Assembly (NCBI GenBank): GCA_030737875.1
Contig: CM060915.1
Span: forward strand, 628,930,786-628,994,785
Source of the DNA: Allium sativum
Taxonomy: Eukaryota; Streptophyta; Magnoliopsida; Asparagales; Amaryllidaceae
Reading direction: 5' to 3'
Length of the DNA stretch: 64,000 nucleotides
Position 1 is the first letter of the stretch. Every line of letters begins with the position of its first letter. A program made the translations under genes and the position numbers. The notes below the pieces were generated by a model, which saw only the letters and a program-made list of their open reading frames with translations, searched no databases and was not told the DNA's origin. Shown here piece by piece: positions 11,403 to 23,507 of the stretch.

Positions 11403-12034
11403 TTTATGCATTAATATTTAATTAATGCAAATTTAAGAGAAATGTGGTGTCTAAAAACGTGTTGGGTGTATAGGGTTAAACCAACTGGACTGATGAATCT
11501 AATAAACCCATTCCGTGAATCTGTAGGCCAAATACAAAGTTAGACAATCTGTAAGTCTGTTAAGTTCGTACATCTGATCTGTTAATCTGAAAACTTGTTA
11601 ACTTGATTGTCTAATCTGTGAACTAGTAATCTGAACTCTGTCTGAAATCTATAAACAAGATAATCTAAATTCTGTTAGTCCAGGGACACAAGGTTAGGAG
11701 GGGAATTACTTGTGTCATCTGTTGTGTGGAACCCATATTAGTCAGTAACCCTTTCTGGTATCAAAACTTTGACCCCACGCTATGTAGGGGTCCGGGCATG
11801 CTTACTGAACTAATTATAAGCGGTTCATTCTAATAATGGCGAGGGGTGTTGATGGCGCGTTCCAACTGGGTCATGTGCGTGCGTGGATCCTGTCTGCTCT
11901 GAGGATGTAAGACACCGTGACATCTGTAAATAGGTCTGTGCCAATAGGTTGCCACTCTAGATAGTGATACACCCTACTATGGGACCAACACAGGGTATTA
12001 TGTATTAGGGAGCCGATCGCTTGGGAGTAGGACT

Positions 12035-12610
12035 TAGGGTACACTTAGTTCTGTCTGTTTCTGCGGGTACCGTCTATTTCTGTTGGGTGGTAACACCTGT
12101 CTGTTTCTGCATGGTACCGTCTATTCAGGTAGTAAAGGCCCATTACTAGTGTACACATAATTCTAGCATTCTGTTTCTGTAGAGATTATTCTGTTTCCGT
12201 TTCTGTTTCAGTTTAGACATTAGGGTACACCTAGTTCTGTTTGTTCTGTGGGTACCGTCTGTTTCTGTTGGGTGGTAACACCTGTCTGTTTCTGCGTGGT
12301 ATCGTCTGTTCGGGTGGTAAAGGCCCATTACTAGTGTACACCTAATTCTAACATTCGTTTCCATAGGGATTATTCTGTTTCCGTCTCGGATTCCGTTTCT
12401 AATTCTGTTTCCGTACCTTCTGTCTGTTTGGGTGGTAAAGGCCCATTATTAGTATTATGTTTCTGTACCTTCTGTCTGTTTGGGTGGTAAAAGCCCATTA
12501 TTAGCATTTTGTTTCTGTACCGTCTGCCTCTGTTCGGGTGGTAAAGACCCATTACTAGCATTCTGTTTCTGTAAAGATTATTCTGTTTCCGTTTCATTTT
12601 AGACATTAGG
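12035..12610 (+). repeat. TCTGTTTCTG / GGTGGTAAAGGCCCATTA tandem repeats
   Basis: Degenerate repeats of about 60-110 bp with CCGTCTGTTTCTGTTGGG and GGTAAAGGCCCATTACTAG. The matching array in reverse orientation is at 26290-26545. Confidence 0.75.
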
Positions 12611-12799
12611 GTAACACCTAATCCTGTTACATTAGTATTAGTGCAGAGAAGTGAAAACTAAGCGAGAAGCTTAGCTTAGCCTATATCATTCCGTTTCTTC
12701 TGTTAACCTGCTATTCCTGTTACGGTTATCTCTCATTCAGTTTTATTTACATGTCATAATAATATTATCTGTTTATATGCTGAAAGTCACTGGACTCAC

Positions 12800-12859
12800 C
12801 AGACTTATGTCTGACCTAGTTTGTTTCACCTCTTTTTTTCCGTTCCCCCCCCCCCCAAG
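12800..12859 (+). promoter_or_regulatory. Branch hairpin, pyrimidine tract and acceptor, B forward
   Basis: CAGAC-TTAT-GTCTG (12800-12813) then ACC, TTTGTTTCACCTC, a long T/C run ending in 12 or more C, and AAG at 12857-12859. CTGAC lies 44 nt before the AG, a normal branch distance. Confidence 0.55.
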
Positions 12860-13161
12860 TTCTCAAGGTGGAACATAGGAGCTTGATTCCGATTCTCTCT
12901 GCTTGAAGTGTTTGAAGTATTGCTTTGCTTTGGCTCTATCTTTCTATGGCAGTTTATATTGGGGATTTTGGCTTTAAAAACTATGCATTCTGAAGGCTTT
13001 TGTACAAGACCGATATTTATGTACTTGAATTCCGATATTGTGATTTTGAAAGATGTAACTAAACTCATTTCTGTTTCTGTTGTAATAAAGTTATAAATTT
13101 TTCAAGTATTTGTCTTGTAAATTTCCTTTGCGAGTGACCTTAACGGAGGTGCGGTGTTACA

Positions 13162-16100
13162 GCTTCACATTTCTCTTCTTCACTGGATATTATTTAAAAT
13201 ATTCATTATTCCAAAATATTCTTTATTTTAAAAGATTCTTTATTTTAAAATATTGTTTTATTAAAAATAATCTGAATTGGAATGCGACTCAATCAATTAC
13301 CATACAATTTCAGTTGTATGGATTTCATACATTTCATGTGTATAACAATAATGATGAATAATAAATAAACAATCCATTGACAACCAGAGTGAAATTTATA
13401 ATTGTGTGGTTAAGATTAATAAGTAACGCTCAACACAGACTGTTAATCCATCAATTGACAAATAGCTAAATATTGGGACTAGTGTATGTCATCCCAACAC
13501 TCTTGTGGGTTTTCAAACAACAGTTCATCTAAATAAATCATTGGTTAATGGATCAACCAATTATAATTCAATTTGAATTATTTCCTATTTGACAAAATTT
13601 CACTATTAAATTGTAAATAAATATTTATAATTTAACTTCAACACAATGTATATTTTAATGTAACATGTCAGAACCTAAATATATGGTATTTTAATGTAAC
13701 ATGACAAATTTCTAAAATGATGACTTTTATTTTATCATCACATTTAAATGTAACATGACAAGTTTTGAAAACGATAAGTTTTATCAAGACATTTTAATCT
13801 AAAATGACACTTTTATGTTATCATGACATTTTTCTCTAAAATGACATTTCTTAACAACAAAGGTCATTTTTAATCGAGTGTACACTTCCTAACAATTATG
13901 TTATTTTAATCTAATATACATTCTTTAACAAATATGTTATTTTAACCTTCCTCAACAAAATGCTACGTTATTTTCTCCAATGTCATATTTTATAAAAATG
14001 TTGTTTTTATCTCCAATGCATATTTTATAACAAAAATGCTATTTCATTTGCATCTAAAATGCAAATAAAAATATAATCTTTTAACTACGACGTTTATTTG
14101 CACCTAAATATGCAAATAAAATGTAATCTTTTTCTTTGATATTTATTTGCATCTCTAACACAACAAGTTTGACATTTTTATACTAATATAACATTCATAA
14201 TAAAAGTGATATTTTATTTCGACAATTCTAACTCAACAAAATAAGTAAAGAGCAATATTTTGTCTTGTTGATAATTCTAACTCAACAAAACAAGTAAAGA
14301 GTAATATTTCGTTTTGTCGATAATTCTATCTTGACAAAACACATAAAAAGTAATATTTTGTTTTGTATTTCTATTTCAACAAAATAACATTTTATTTAGA
14401 CAATGTATATTTTTCACCAATCATACTTTACATAAAAATGTAGTATTTTTATGTTTCAACCTTTTTATACAATGTATATGTTCATAAATGTCAAATAAAA
14501 ATATGACTATTATGCTCAACAATTTCTATGTCCATAAATGTCAAATAAAAATATGATTTTTATTTTCAACAATTCTTATGTTTACAAACGTACAAATAAA
14601 GAGACTTTATTTGTATAACAAATTTTAAACCATTTCTATTATCAACATATAAAATAAAATGAGTTATTTTATAGTATACCAAATTTTCCAATTTTATTAC
14701 CCACATATACACAATAAAAATAAATATTTTATTGTATAACAAATTTTGTTCGATCCAATCTTTCATATAAACACAACAAACAGCATCAAATGATTTAAAT
14801 CAAATCACGTACATTTAAGAATTTTTGAATACGATAATAATTAAATTAATTATAATTATTAAAAAAGAAGTCTCACCTTGCTTTCAATCAAATCTGAAAT
14901 TCAGAAAGGTTCAAAATCAGTTACGATCAGTTTTAGGTTGTAGCATTTTTCATTGCAATTCAATGCAACCAGTTTTGCATAGTTCTGTTCCTGTTTGATA
15001 AAGTTATGGCGTTTTAAAGTTTAAACCATTTAAACTATAACTAACTAAATTAATTAATCCTCAATTTAAAATCCACCATTCAAATTCAGATCTGAGGGCC
15101 GTTCCTTTTTCTTCCTCTCCATCTCATTCGTTACTTTCTTTTACATATTGTTTCAGGAACTCAAACCCAAAAAGCTCCTCCCTTTGTCCTCATGTCGCAC
15201 GCACTTCAAGGGGTCGGAGCCCGATCAGACTGCACCACCTTCTAGCCCTCCACAAGACGCACCTACGACACCCCCTCTGACCCAACTCGCACCCCCAAGA
15301 CCACCCAAAACCGGCGGCGAAAGACTGTGGTTTTAGGGGCGATTTCAACCACCACGCACCCCCAAAACACATCTTCACCGTTGAAGTCGAAGTTATCACG
15401 GAGATAAAGAATCTTCCCTTATGGAGTTCATCGATTTATTAAGAGGAGTTGAAGTTTTAGAGGATCAAAGATCGGAAAAAATGGGCCATTGCTAATGAAC
15501 ATGGAGGCTGGTTCAAAGATTAGGGTTCACTGTATTGCATATACCAATGGTATTTATAGTGTATACTCAGCATATTTTAATTAATCAATTCAAGAAAATA
15601 ACTTGTTCGTTGATACTAACTCCGAATCAACCCCAATGAATGTCGCCCCTAGCCAAACACCCTCATCCCGGACACAATGGAATTGGTTTCATAACCCAAT
15701 TAAATTGTTTCGATAGGTTTTTCTTTAAATTTAAATATAAAACATTTAATTATTAAATTTGATCTTACAATTTAAATTACTGAGGCCACATACTGACTCT
15801 AAAAATTACAGAAAAATTATTTCTAGTTATGTTTTGACGATACGGTTCTAACAAGACTAATTTCGCTGAATTCTGAGAACGATTGTAAAATGGCCATTTT
15901 CTGGTCGATTGGAATTGACAAAAACTGACAAAACACATTTTCTTTTGTCACACTCACATATTAATTCTAAAAATTCTGAAAATTGGAACATAGCAATAAT
16001 TTGACATTCTGGTTCCAAAAAAAGTGGTTTCGTTGAAAACAGAGGTCGTTTGAAAAATGGATATTTTTAATATAAATATATATATATATAAATTCCACAG

Positions 16101-16447
16101 CGACTATTCTGAAAATTATACTGGGCATAACTTTTGATTCCCGCTATGAAATTTCAATTTTTCGGATTCGTTGGAAAGATATTTTTAAACAAATTTAAAT
16201 ATTTTTGGTTTCACTGAAATCCGATATATTTTGCATCCTAATATTCAGTCAAAGTTCAAATTCAAATTTTCAAACTACCGCGCTGTTTCTAACTCCTTTT
16301 ATAATTAAAATAAATATTTTCATTCTAACTTCGATTTAAATAAATTTTTAGTCGTTATTATTTAAAATAAATTATTTTAACCATTCAAAATTCATTAAAA
16401 TTTCCAAAAAAAAAATTAAATTGGTTCAGAATTTCCGTGTTGTTACA
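13162..16447 (-). repeat. D-left LTR, fragment 3 (5' end of LTR)
   Basis: Read on the minus strand it starts at 16447 with TGTAACAACACGG, matching the D LTR start TGTAACAACCCGG, and follows D for over 1 kb. For example, ATCTTTCCAACGAATCCG and TAGCGGGAATCAAAAGTTAT align with 50185-50235. It has a TATA box (CTATAAATA, 15551-15559), a G-rich leader block (about 15190-15350) and a donor GTGAGA (14871-14876). It abuts C at an intact terminus, so D-left inserted into C rather than being cut by it. No genes. Confidence 0.85.
13620..14770. repeat. AT-rich imperfect tandem repeats in D-left intron
   Basis: Several short arrays. About 14220-14360 has three units of about 61 bp with CTAACTCAACAAAA and TAATATTTTG. 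About 14465-14590 has AATGTCAAATAAAAATATGA units. Many units pair with themselves (AAATAAAAATATGATTTTTATTT). Confidence 0.65.
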
Positions 16448-16680
16448 GAATCAGAGTAAACACGAATCTCACAGCGGACTAAACAAAATATATTATACAA
16501 CATAATCTTGAAATACAAATCTGAATTTGTATATACATAGCATATCAGAGTACAACACATGATATATCACAGCGGAAATAACTCTACATAACTAACGGTG
16601 AAGCCTCCTGCTTTGAGCTCCTCCAAGTGTATCTGTAAAAGCCTGAAACACTTGGTTGCTCGTACAAATTTGGGCACCCA

Positions 16681-16731
16681 AGAGTTTAGGGGAAACAAAA
16701 CAAAATAAACTCTAGGTCAGTCATGGGACTG
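16681..16731 (-). promoter_or_regulatory. Hairpins HP1 and HP2, C 3' LTR
   Basis: Sense strand: CAGTC-CCAT-GACTG, then ACCT, then AGAGTTTA, a T-rich loop, TAAACTCT. HP1 is shared by all families in the window; HP2 is specific to C and D. A TTTCAG acceptor-like site follows at 16643-16644. Confidence 0.7.
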
Positions 16732-18294
16732 GTGTGAGTAAACTCAAATCATACTATTTAACTTTGAAAATCCTTTTGAAACAAAAGGGTAATAGTAAGA
16801 CCAGCCTACACATAAACATAGACGGTTTTTACCTTACTATAACCAAACCATTTTTTGATGTCAAAATCCAGTGATATTATAATAATGTCTAATCAAATAA
16901 ATAACCAAATAGCATAACGCTTGCATCTCACGCTCCACATACATAGTATAAAATCAAAAACCGCAGGGCGCTTATTGGAGATTGGATTCCAACTATGACA
17001 AGGTATGGCACCACCTCCCGATCAGTGTACTCTAGAGGGGATACACTGGGGTTCAACAAGAACATCTTGCAACCCGGCCCACACATGATCGACCACTCAT
17101 TTAGCTTGAGTGTATCGAATATATTGTCACCCACGGTTGTTGGCCATCCAACTGTCATCCGAAGATACAGAATCGAAAAGAAGAACAAATATGAATTTTC
17201 TCTAGATCGGTGACAAATATACCCTGCTTGGGAATGACCCAACTAGCCATGCTGCCCGCCCGATTTTTGTCATTTCCCAGATGTGAGGCTAGAGGCTACG
17301 TCTATCTTTCAGAACATCTGATCACCATTCACTTTGAATGCCACATCGTCAAACCTGTCAATTCACTAATCGATTTCCAAAAATATCACGGGTATAAAAA
17401 GCTAAGAGGAACGAATTCCTCTGCCACCAGACATAATACCTTTAAGAGATCAATCATATGTGATTTGTTAGGTATACTCTGTCAAACACTCGTCCATACA
17501 AGTCCTGGGACTGGACAAACAGAAAGCACCATTTTGGAACAGAACGACCCTTGCATTTCACTCCTTCTTCAATTGTCTTCATCATAATCTAATTCGTAGT
17601 GCTTATGCCTATAGGAATGGTTTTCGGATAATAAATCCAACCGGTGTCTCCATATTTACAACGATGGTCAAAACACTTCGATAGTTGGTTATTTAACTAT
17701 CGAAGTAAAAACAACATTCATTCAAATATACAACTAAACATCACACAATCACTAGCCTATTTTATTTACATTGATTTTCCAATCTTCCCATGTCTTCCCA
17801 TTCCTCAAAAATCCGTTTAGCCACTTCACGCTTCTTGGAAAACGTTTCCAAATTGTATAATTCTATATTCCCATACTCTAATTATTAACGTCGGAAAAAT
17901 GTTTCCATCTCTTCATATTTCTTATTTTATATATTTAGAAAATACCTATTATTGACATGAGAAAATATTTCAAATTTTCATTTCTAAACTTCTCGTTAAT
18001 CAAATCATTTTAGTTTGCATATCTTTGGTTTTATTTGGTTAAACAATGTCATAAAAACATCGTTACTATATTTAACTCATTAGTTATTCCTTTATTGTAT
18101 CACTAACCAATCTCGCTACCGAACCTTGACCACTCCTCAGTAAATCATGAAGTCAATCAAGTTGGGGAATAATTACCTCTCAGACCTTAACCGAACAACA
18201 TTCTCCACTTTGAAATAGTCAAAGCTCACAATTGCTAACAAAACGTCGCTGACGCGATTTCCGGATTTAAATTAAGAATTCACTTCTTTTACGG

Positions 18295-18530
18295 AAAACA
18301 TTTGATTATAACGATAGCGTTATAATCGTTGTTTTGATATATAAAACATTTATTTTATCAATAGCGTTACAATCCCTATTTAGATTTATAGAACACTTAC
18401 TATAACAGTAGCGCTAGAATCGCTGTTTAGATTTATAAGACATTTATTATAACAGTAGCGTTATAATCGCTGTTTAGATTTACGAAACTTTTATTATAAC
18501 AGTAGCGTTTTAATCACTGTTTCTAAATAT
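18295..18530 (-). repeat. Tandem hairpin array, C 3' LTR
   Basis: Five units of about 57-60 bp with core AACAGTAGCGTTATAATCGC then TGTTTAGATTTATA. AGCG and CGCT arms make each unit self-complementary. The array in the 5' LTR (25545-25713 and 29106-29195) is split by the solo B LTR. Confidence 0.85.
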
Positions 18531-19865
18531 TTGGTATATAAAAATATAACTTGTTTACCGAGTTCTCTTTTATAACATATATTTCCCTTCCACTTTATAA
18601 ACTCTGTTTATAAGTCAACTTCCTGTTAAATCAATATCAAGTTTATGACTACATATTGATTACAAATCCTATTATAACTTATTGGTTTAAAACTAAATTT
18701 TAACTATCTTATAAGATTCTAATTTCAACAAATAAATTACTTTAATATAATTGACATCATCGAATATAGTTTCAATTCCTAAAGGTGTTATTAGGTTCTA
18801 ATCACATTTCGAACATCGAAATGATGTCATCGTTTTCTGAACCGATTCTCCAGTTCCTCCTTTGTAAATTCATTCTTATGTTTCCAAATTATTTGATAAT
18901 TATTATTACTTCACTTAATCTCTATATATCATTTATAAATCAACTACTTGTTTTAATGTGATTAAAACAAGTTATCATATTCCATTTCAATCAAAATTCA
19001 ATCTCCATTTAAAAATATTTTTTCTCTTTCCCAAAACCCAAAATCATTTTCATTTCAATCAAATATGATTTACGGTATTTAAATACCAGTTATTCCAGAA
19101 TCAGTGAAATCCCCCATCCCCAACAACCAACAATAAATAACAGAATATCTATCACTTCAGACAATGCAATATATGAAAACAACAAATATAATTACATCAA
19201 CCAATTTATCAGTAATTCATCCAAACAATCATCGCACACAGCATTCAACCATTATTAAAAACTATTAAAATATTTTAAACTTAATAGAGTTAGTGAGTTT
19301 ACCTACCTTGTGTGTTAACCGTTAAATAACGATTTTCGTCGGTTGATTGAACCAGGCATTTAATTCCATCGTAAATTGAAACCAACTCCAAATGGCTTCA
19401 AGCCGGCTTCATTGTGTAGCATTCTTCCATACGGTTCCAACGTGACAAACGGTTTGGAATTACGACTACGTATGAGCAAGATATTCAATTAACAATTTCA
19501 TGTATATAATTTAATATTTAAAATAAACTAAATTCTTTTATGTTTGGGCCTTACCATGTTGAACAACTCATCACCAACTTACAAACCCGTCTAGCTTCAA
19601 AAAGAGAATACGCTTCCAGTTACTTTCTCCCTACCCTCTCGTGTAACAATCTTTTCATCTTCTTTTTGACTTGATAATAGGCCTCACCATTTATTGAAAA
19701 CATTTGGGCTTTTCCATTATTCTTTATTAGCCCGGCCCATTCATAATTAAATTATCCTCTCCACACTACCCTCAATTCAGCTTCCCAGGCCAGGCAATCC
19801 ATTTACTGTCACTGTGCCAACCTGAAGTGGAACTCAACCCTTTAGTAACTCCCTTAGCCCTGCAT

Positions 19866-20123
19866 TCATGGCTTCCTGAACCTTCCCAAAACCATACAAC
19901 ACTTCAAACCGTAGTTGCTACTTAATTTCTCCATTTTTTCAAATACATAATAATCCCACCATTCCTCTTTATTCAAATTGTTTTCTTCTTCAGTTAGTGC
20001 CCGATATCCAAACCCGCATGTGAACAGTGTCATGCTCCTCCTATACACAGTCACGTCGTTTCTGCTTTCGTGTTCTTCATTCAAGAAACTGCACTCTCCA
20101 ACGTCTTCAAGCCCCCTCTCCAT
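19866..20123 (-). other. 85-codon frame in C leader exon (3' LTR copy)
   Basis: Begins MERGLEDVGECSFLNEEH, acidic, with an EEWWDYYVFEKMEK stretch and the end VLGRFRKP. It lies between the TATA box and the donor. The homologue in the other LTR is 30532-30792. All seven base substitutions I can align between them change the amino acid, and a one-base indel alters the N-terminus, so no purifying selection is visible since insertion. No family recognised. It may be a captured host exon or a coding relic. Confidence 0.3.
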
Positions 20124-21981
20124 TCATCCGTGATTCAGTACAGTACCCCTCCTTGAAACGCTACCCCCAGTACCATGGTTAACCCACTTCGCCACTTCAC
20201 TTGTAATACTCCATCCCTGCATGTACTGATACCAGAAGCTTACCATACTCTTGACTTCGCTCCTGCAAGTACACTACCTTTGCATCCATCAAGCACGCCC
20301 CATGTTCTTTCATGCCAAAAGCTACTTCGAACTCTTGATGCGTTTTATAGCAATGTCCCATTCTTCATTACCCATTACTTAAAGCCGCCACCTCTTGTCA
20401 GCCCCAACATTCGCTTCCTGTTACATTCACATCTCCACGTAATCAACTCCAGAGACCACGGAAAATACACACCTCTTCTCGCTTATCATTTCCAATTCCA
20501 AGGTATTTCCATTCTCACTGCATGCTCCCGCGTTTACATCCTCATGCATGCAATCTTGCCACAGTAAACGCCGCACTATTTATATTTTCATTTTATTTCC
20601 TCTTCAATCTTGCGAAGAAAAGAGCTAAAGTCCGCGTGTATTTATAGAACTCCAATCCTTTGTGATTAAGTAATAGGAATTGGAGGTAGGTTATACTTAA
20701 ACGTTAAGGAAAATGGATATGCTATGAGATTTCACCTCAGTTGTAGCTGTACGTGATGGGCGTGATTTGAGTATGGTCATTTAACCATTCGTGCTAGCCT
20801 ATTTTTATAATATAGGTTTGTAGGTGATATGCATTTATTTTCTCTATATAAAAATACTTGACATCCTTGTTTTCAGAAGAGGCATGACACTACATTAATC
20901 TAGGGTTATGCTAGTTGTAGACTTAACTGAAACTGAAAGAAAGTATGGTGTTTTCTTGTTTGGTCAATCCAACGTATGGGGGCGCTCTCTTGTATTATAT
21001 TATAGGATATAGGTTAGTTGGCATTTCCAAAATGTAGTTGTTGCATTGGAACAAGTAAGAGGAACGGGTTACCAAATTATGAACACGAAGCGATTGATAA
21101 TTATTGTATTGGAACTAGTAAAGGAGTGGGGTATTATGGAGTTATTTTATATTGGTTTAACTTTCGGGTAGATGGACAAGAAACAAAACCTTCAGAATAA
21201 GGGAATGGGCATTGCATGGGTAGGCAAAACATTTAGACTTAGGCTTTCAGATTTAGAGTATGGGTGCGTGATGACTTAGCAGTTAAGATTCAAATGTAAG
21301 ATTTGTATTTCATATTTTTATTATGCTAGCTTTGCACATGAAGTAATTAAATCAAACTACTGCATACGAGTTGCTGCAGATAGAAATAAAGATACGGCCG
21401 TGTCCAGCGAGGTGCCATGGTTCCAAAAATATAATAATATCGGTAGTTTAACTTATATTGTGAAATCCCAAAATGCTAATATAGGATGCACAATACTCCA
21501 AAGAAAAAGTTGTTTATTTAATTATTTAAAAATTACATTAAAATTCTAAAAGTTAAATTGTAACTAAGTCTCAAAAGAACCTTGTCCAAATTCGACTCCG
21601 ATATTTAAATATATTAAAATAACCGTTATGGCCATAAATGAATATGCTGTTGTTTTTTTGAATATTTAATTTGGTCATAACTTACAATATATAATTCGAA
21701 ATATCGATTTTTCACTTCCACTAGAAAGATATAGTTCAATAGATTCGAATGTATTTTGTTTCGAGGAAATCCGACTTGTAACGGATCTTGTCCGCTCAGT
21801 TGAAGTTCAAAATGTTAAATTACGAACTGCAACGATGTTATGAGCTCGATTATATTTAATATATATTTTTATAAGTTCAACTTCATTTTAATTAATATGT
21901 AAATCAACTTATATTATTAATTCAATATTTAAACTAATTTAAATATTCAGATACAAACCGATAAAAATGCGGGACGTTACA

Positions 21982-22018
21982 TTCCTTCCCCCATAAAATA
22001 ATTTCGTCCCCGAAATTA
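21982..22018 (-). promoter_or_regulatory. Purine tract and TTTCGGGGACGAAA box, C
   Basis: The minus strand reads AATTTCGGGGACGAAATT, a spacer, then TGGGGGAAGGAA against the LTR start at 21981. Confidence 0.8.
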
Positions 22019-23495
22019 CTAAGGTAGAAAAATGATATGAATCCTATTATGAATAGATTAAAAATCTTTTATTTTACTTCTTAATTTCAGTTTCAACTAA
22101 ACTGATCAATCATTAAAATATTATTGTCTTCCTATTAACGAATATTTTCGAAAATTCTGAATCCTAACAGCTTAAATTTTCAGAGAATTTTGCCAGAATC
22201 TCCTCTGCACGGCTCATCCGGTACTACTACAACTCTCCACTCTGGGTCTTCTCCAAATCCTTAAGAGAAAAAACAGCCAAGCGGCTTTCCAAAAATAGTT
22301 CATAAATCTTATACTTGAACATAAGGTAAACTTGTACCTTTTTGTTGGACTTTAACTCTATCTCAGCCATTTGCTATCACTTTAACATATATCCAAGCAT
22401 CCTTGGTTGATCTCCCATCAATCCATTCTCAAACCAATCTTTCGTTTTTACTGAGCCAAATTTCTATTTCAACTCCAATTCCATTTACTGATTTATTTCT
22501 CAAATCAGTTATCTTCATCTCAAATTCAAAATTTGATTCTTATTTTCCAAGAATCAATTCATTTTAATAACTCAAATATCAAATATTTCTCTTTTACACT
22601 TTTCATTCTGGATCGTTCCAAATTCAGTCCAATTTTGTTTATCTTAGTTTAAGTTCCACTTTTATTATTTTAACTCCATAAGTTAAATCTTTATTTCAGA
22701 ATTCAAATTCCTGGGATTTATTTCAAATTAGTTTGAAATCATATATTATTCAAAACATTTGAATTTCTGACAACTTGTTTTTTCAAAATAATTCAAAAAC
22801 AAAATCTTTTGTAGTAATCCGTCACTTGGAAACTTGAAAATGAACACCGATGATGGTCGACTTCATCATCCGAATTATTTTCCAATGATCAAAGTGAGTT
22901 CAATACTATATTACTTTAAAAACTCGTTTATCAACACTTCAAAATACCTTTTAGAATGCTTGGAAAACAATTTCTAATCTCCCAGGATTTTAAATTTCTA
23001 TATATTTAATCCTTTTCCAAGTTTCCAGGGTTTATTTTAATTCTGGGTTTAAATTTAGATTTAACCCATTTAATTTCACAAATTACATTATATAAGTTCT
23101 GATGGGTTATTTACGTATCCATCTTAACCATAATGTTATTCGATTATAATAATAACAAATATATCCAATATATTGAATAATTCCAATAATATATACTTTC
23201 TTTATATCTAAATGTATTTTTGGGTTAAATATTTCATTTACTGAGCCTTTAAAAACAATATTGTGTCGAATAACTCCGTTCAAGAGTTTAGAAACACCTA
23301 TCGATATAGTTTGCATTACTGTTTCGACCAGAATTCATAAACCACTCGACTGACTAGTCAACACAATATAAAACAGTTCTTATTTTAATTTACAAAAACG
23401 TGCTCATATATATACACTCAAACTCAATCTAGAGTATTACTGACTCCATCTCTATTGAGTTACGCCACAGAGCCAAGGTAATAACTTAACCTTAT

Positions 23496-23507
23496 GCTCT
23501 GATACCA
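23496..23507 (-). promoter_or_regulatory. Primer-binding site, tRNA-iMet, C
   Basis: TGGTATCAGAGC on the minus strand, two bases after the LTR end at 23510. Confidence 0.9.

Larger units (their letters stand above)
9536..13161 (+). mobile_element. Solo LTR, family B (forward)
   Basis: 3626 bp from TGTAACACCCCGTATTTT to GCGGTGTTACA, with 5-bp duplication GCTTC at 9531-9535 and 13162-13166. There is no internal domain, so it is the product of LTR-LTR recombination after insertion into D-left. It contains a TATA-like box (9827-9835), mini-ORF (9911-9931), donor (10082-10087), TCTGTTGAATTGCC repeats (10846-11035), paired hairpins (11197-11402), TCTGTTTCTG repeats (12035-12610), branch hairpin (12800-12813) and acceptor (12859). 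Confidence 0.95.
16448..21981 (-). repeat. Family C 3' LTR (distal end interrupted)
   Basis: The minus strand starts TGTAACGTCCCGC at 21981. It holds a TATA box (CTATAAATAC, 20638-20647), a gene-like exon with an 85-codon frame (19866-20123), donor GTAGGT (19302-19307), a tandem hairpin array (18295-18530), hairpins HP1 (16718-16731) and HP2 (16681-16713) and an acceptor near 16643. Plus-strand frames at 16995-17213, 17210-17587 and 20175-20567 are antisense to the element and are treated as chance. Confidence 0.88.

Noticed and set aside
17210..17587. 125/126-codon plus-strand frames at 17210 and 24435
   Set aside because: Both antisense to C and shared only because they are LTR copies; no domain recognised.
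20175..20567. 130- and 144-codon plus-strand frames at 20175 and 30693
   Set aside because: Antisense to the C leader exon; start and stop positions differ between copies, with a GC bias expected opposite an exon-like block.
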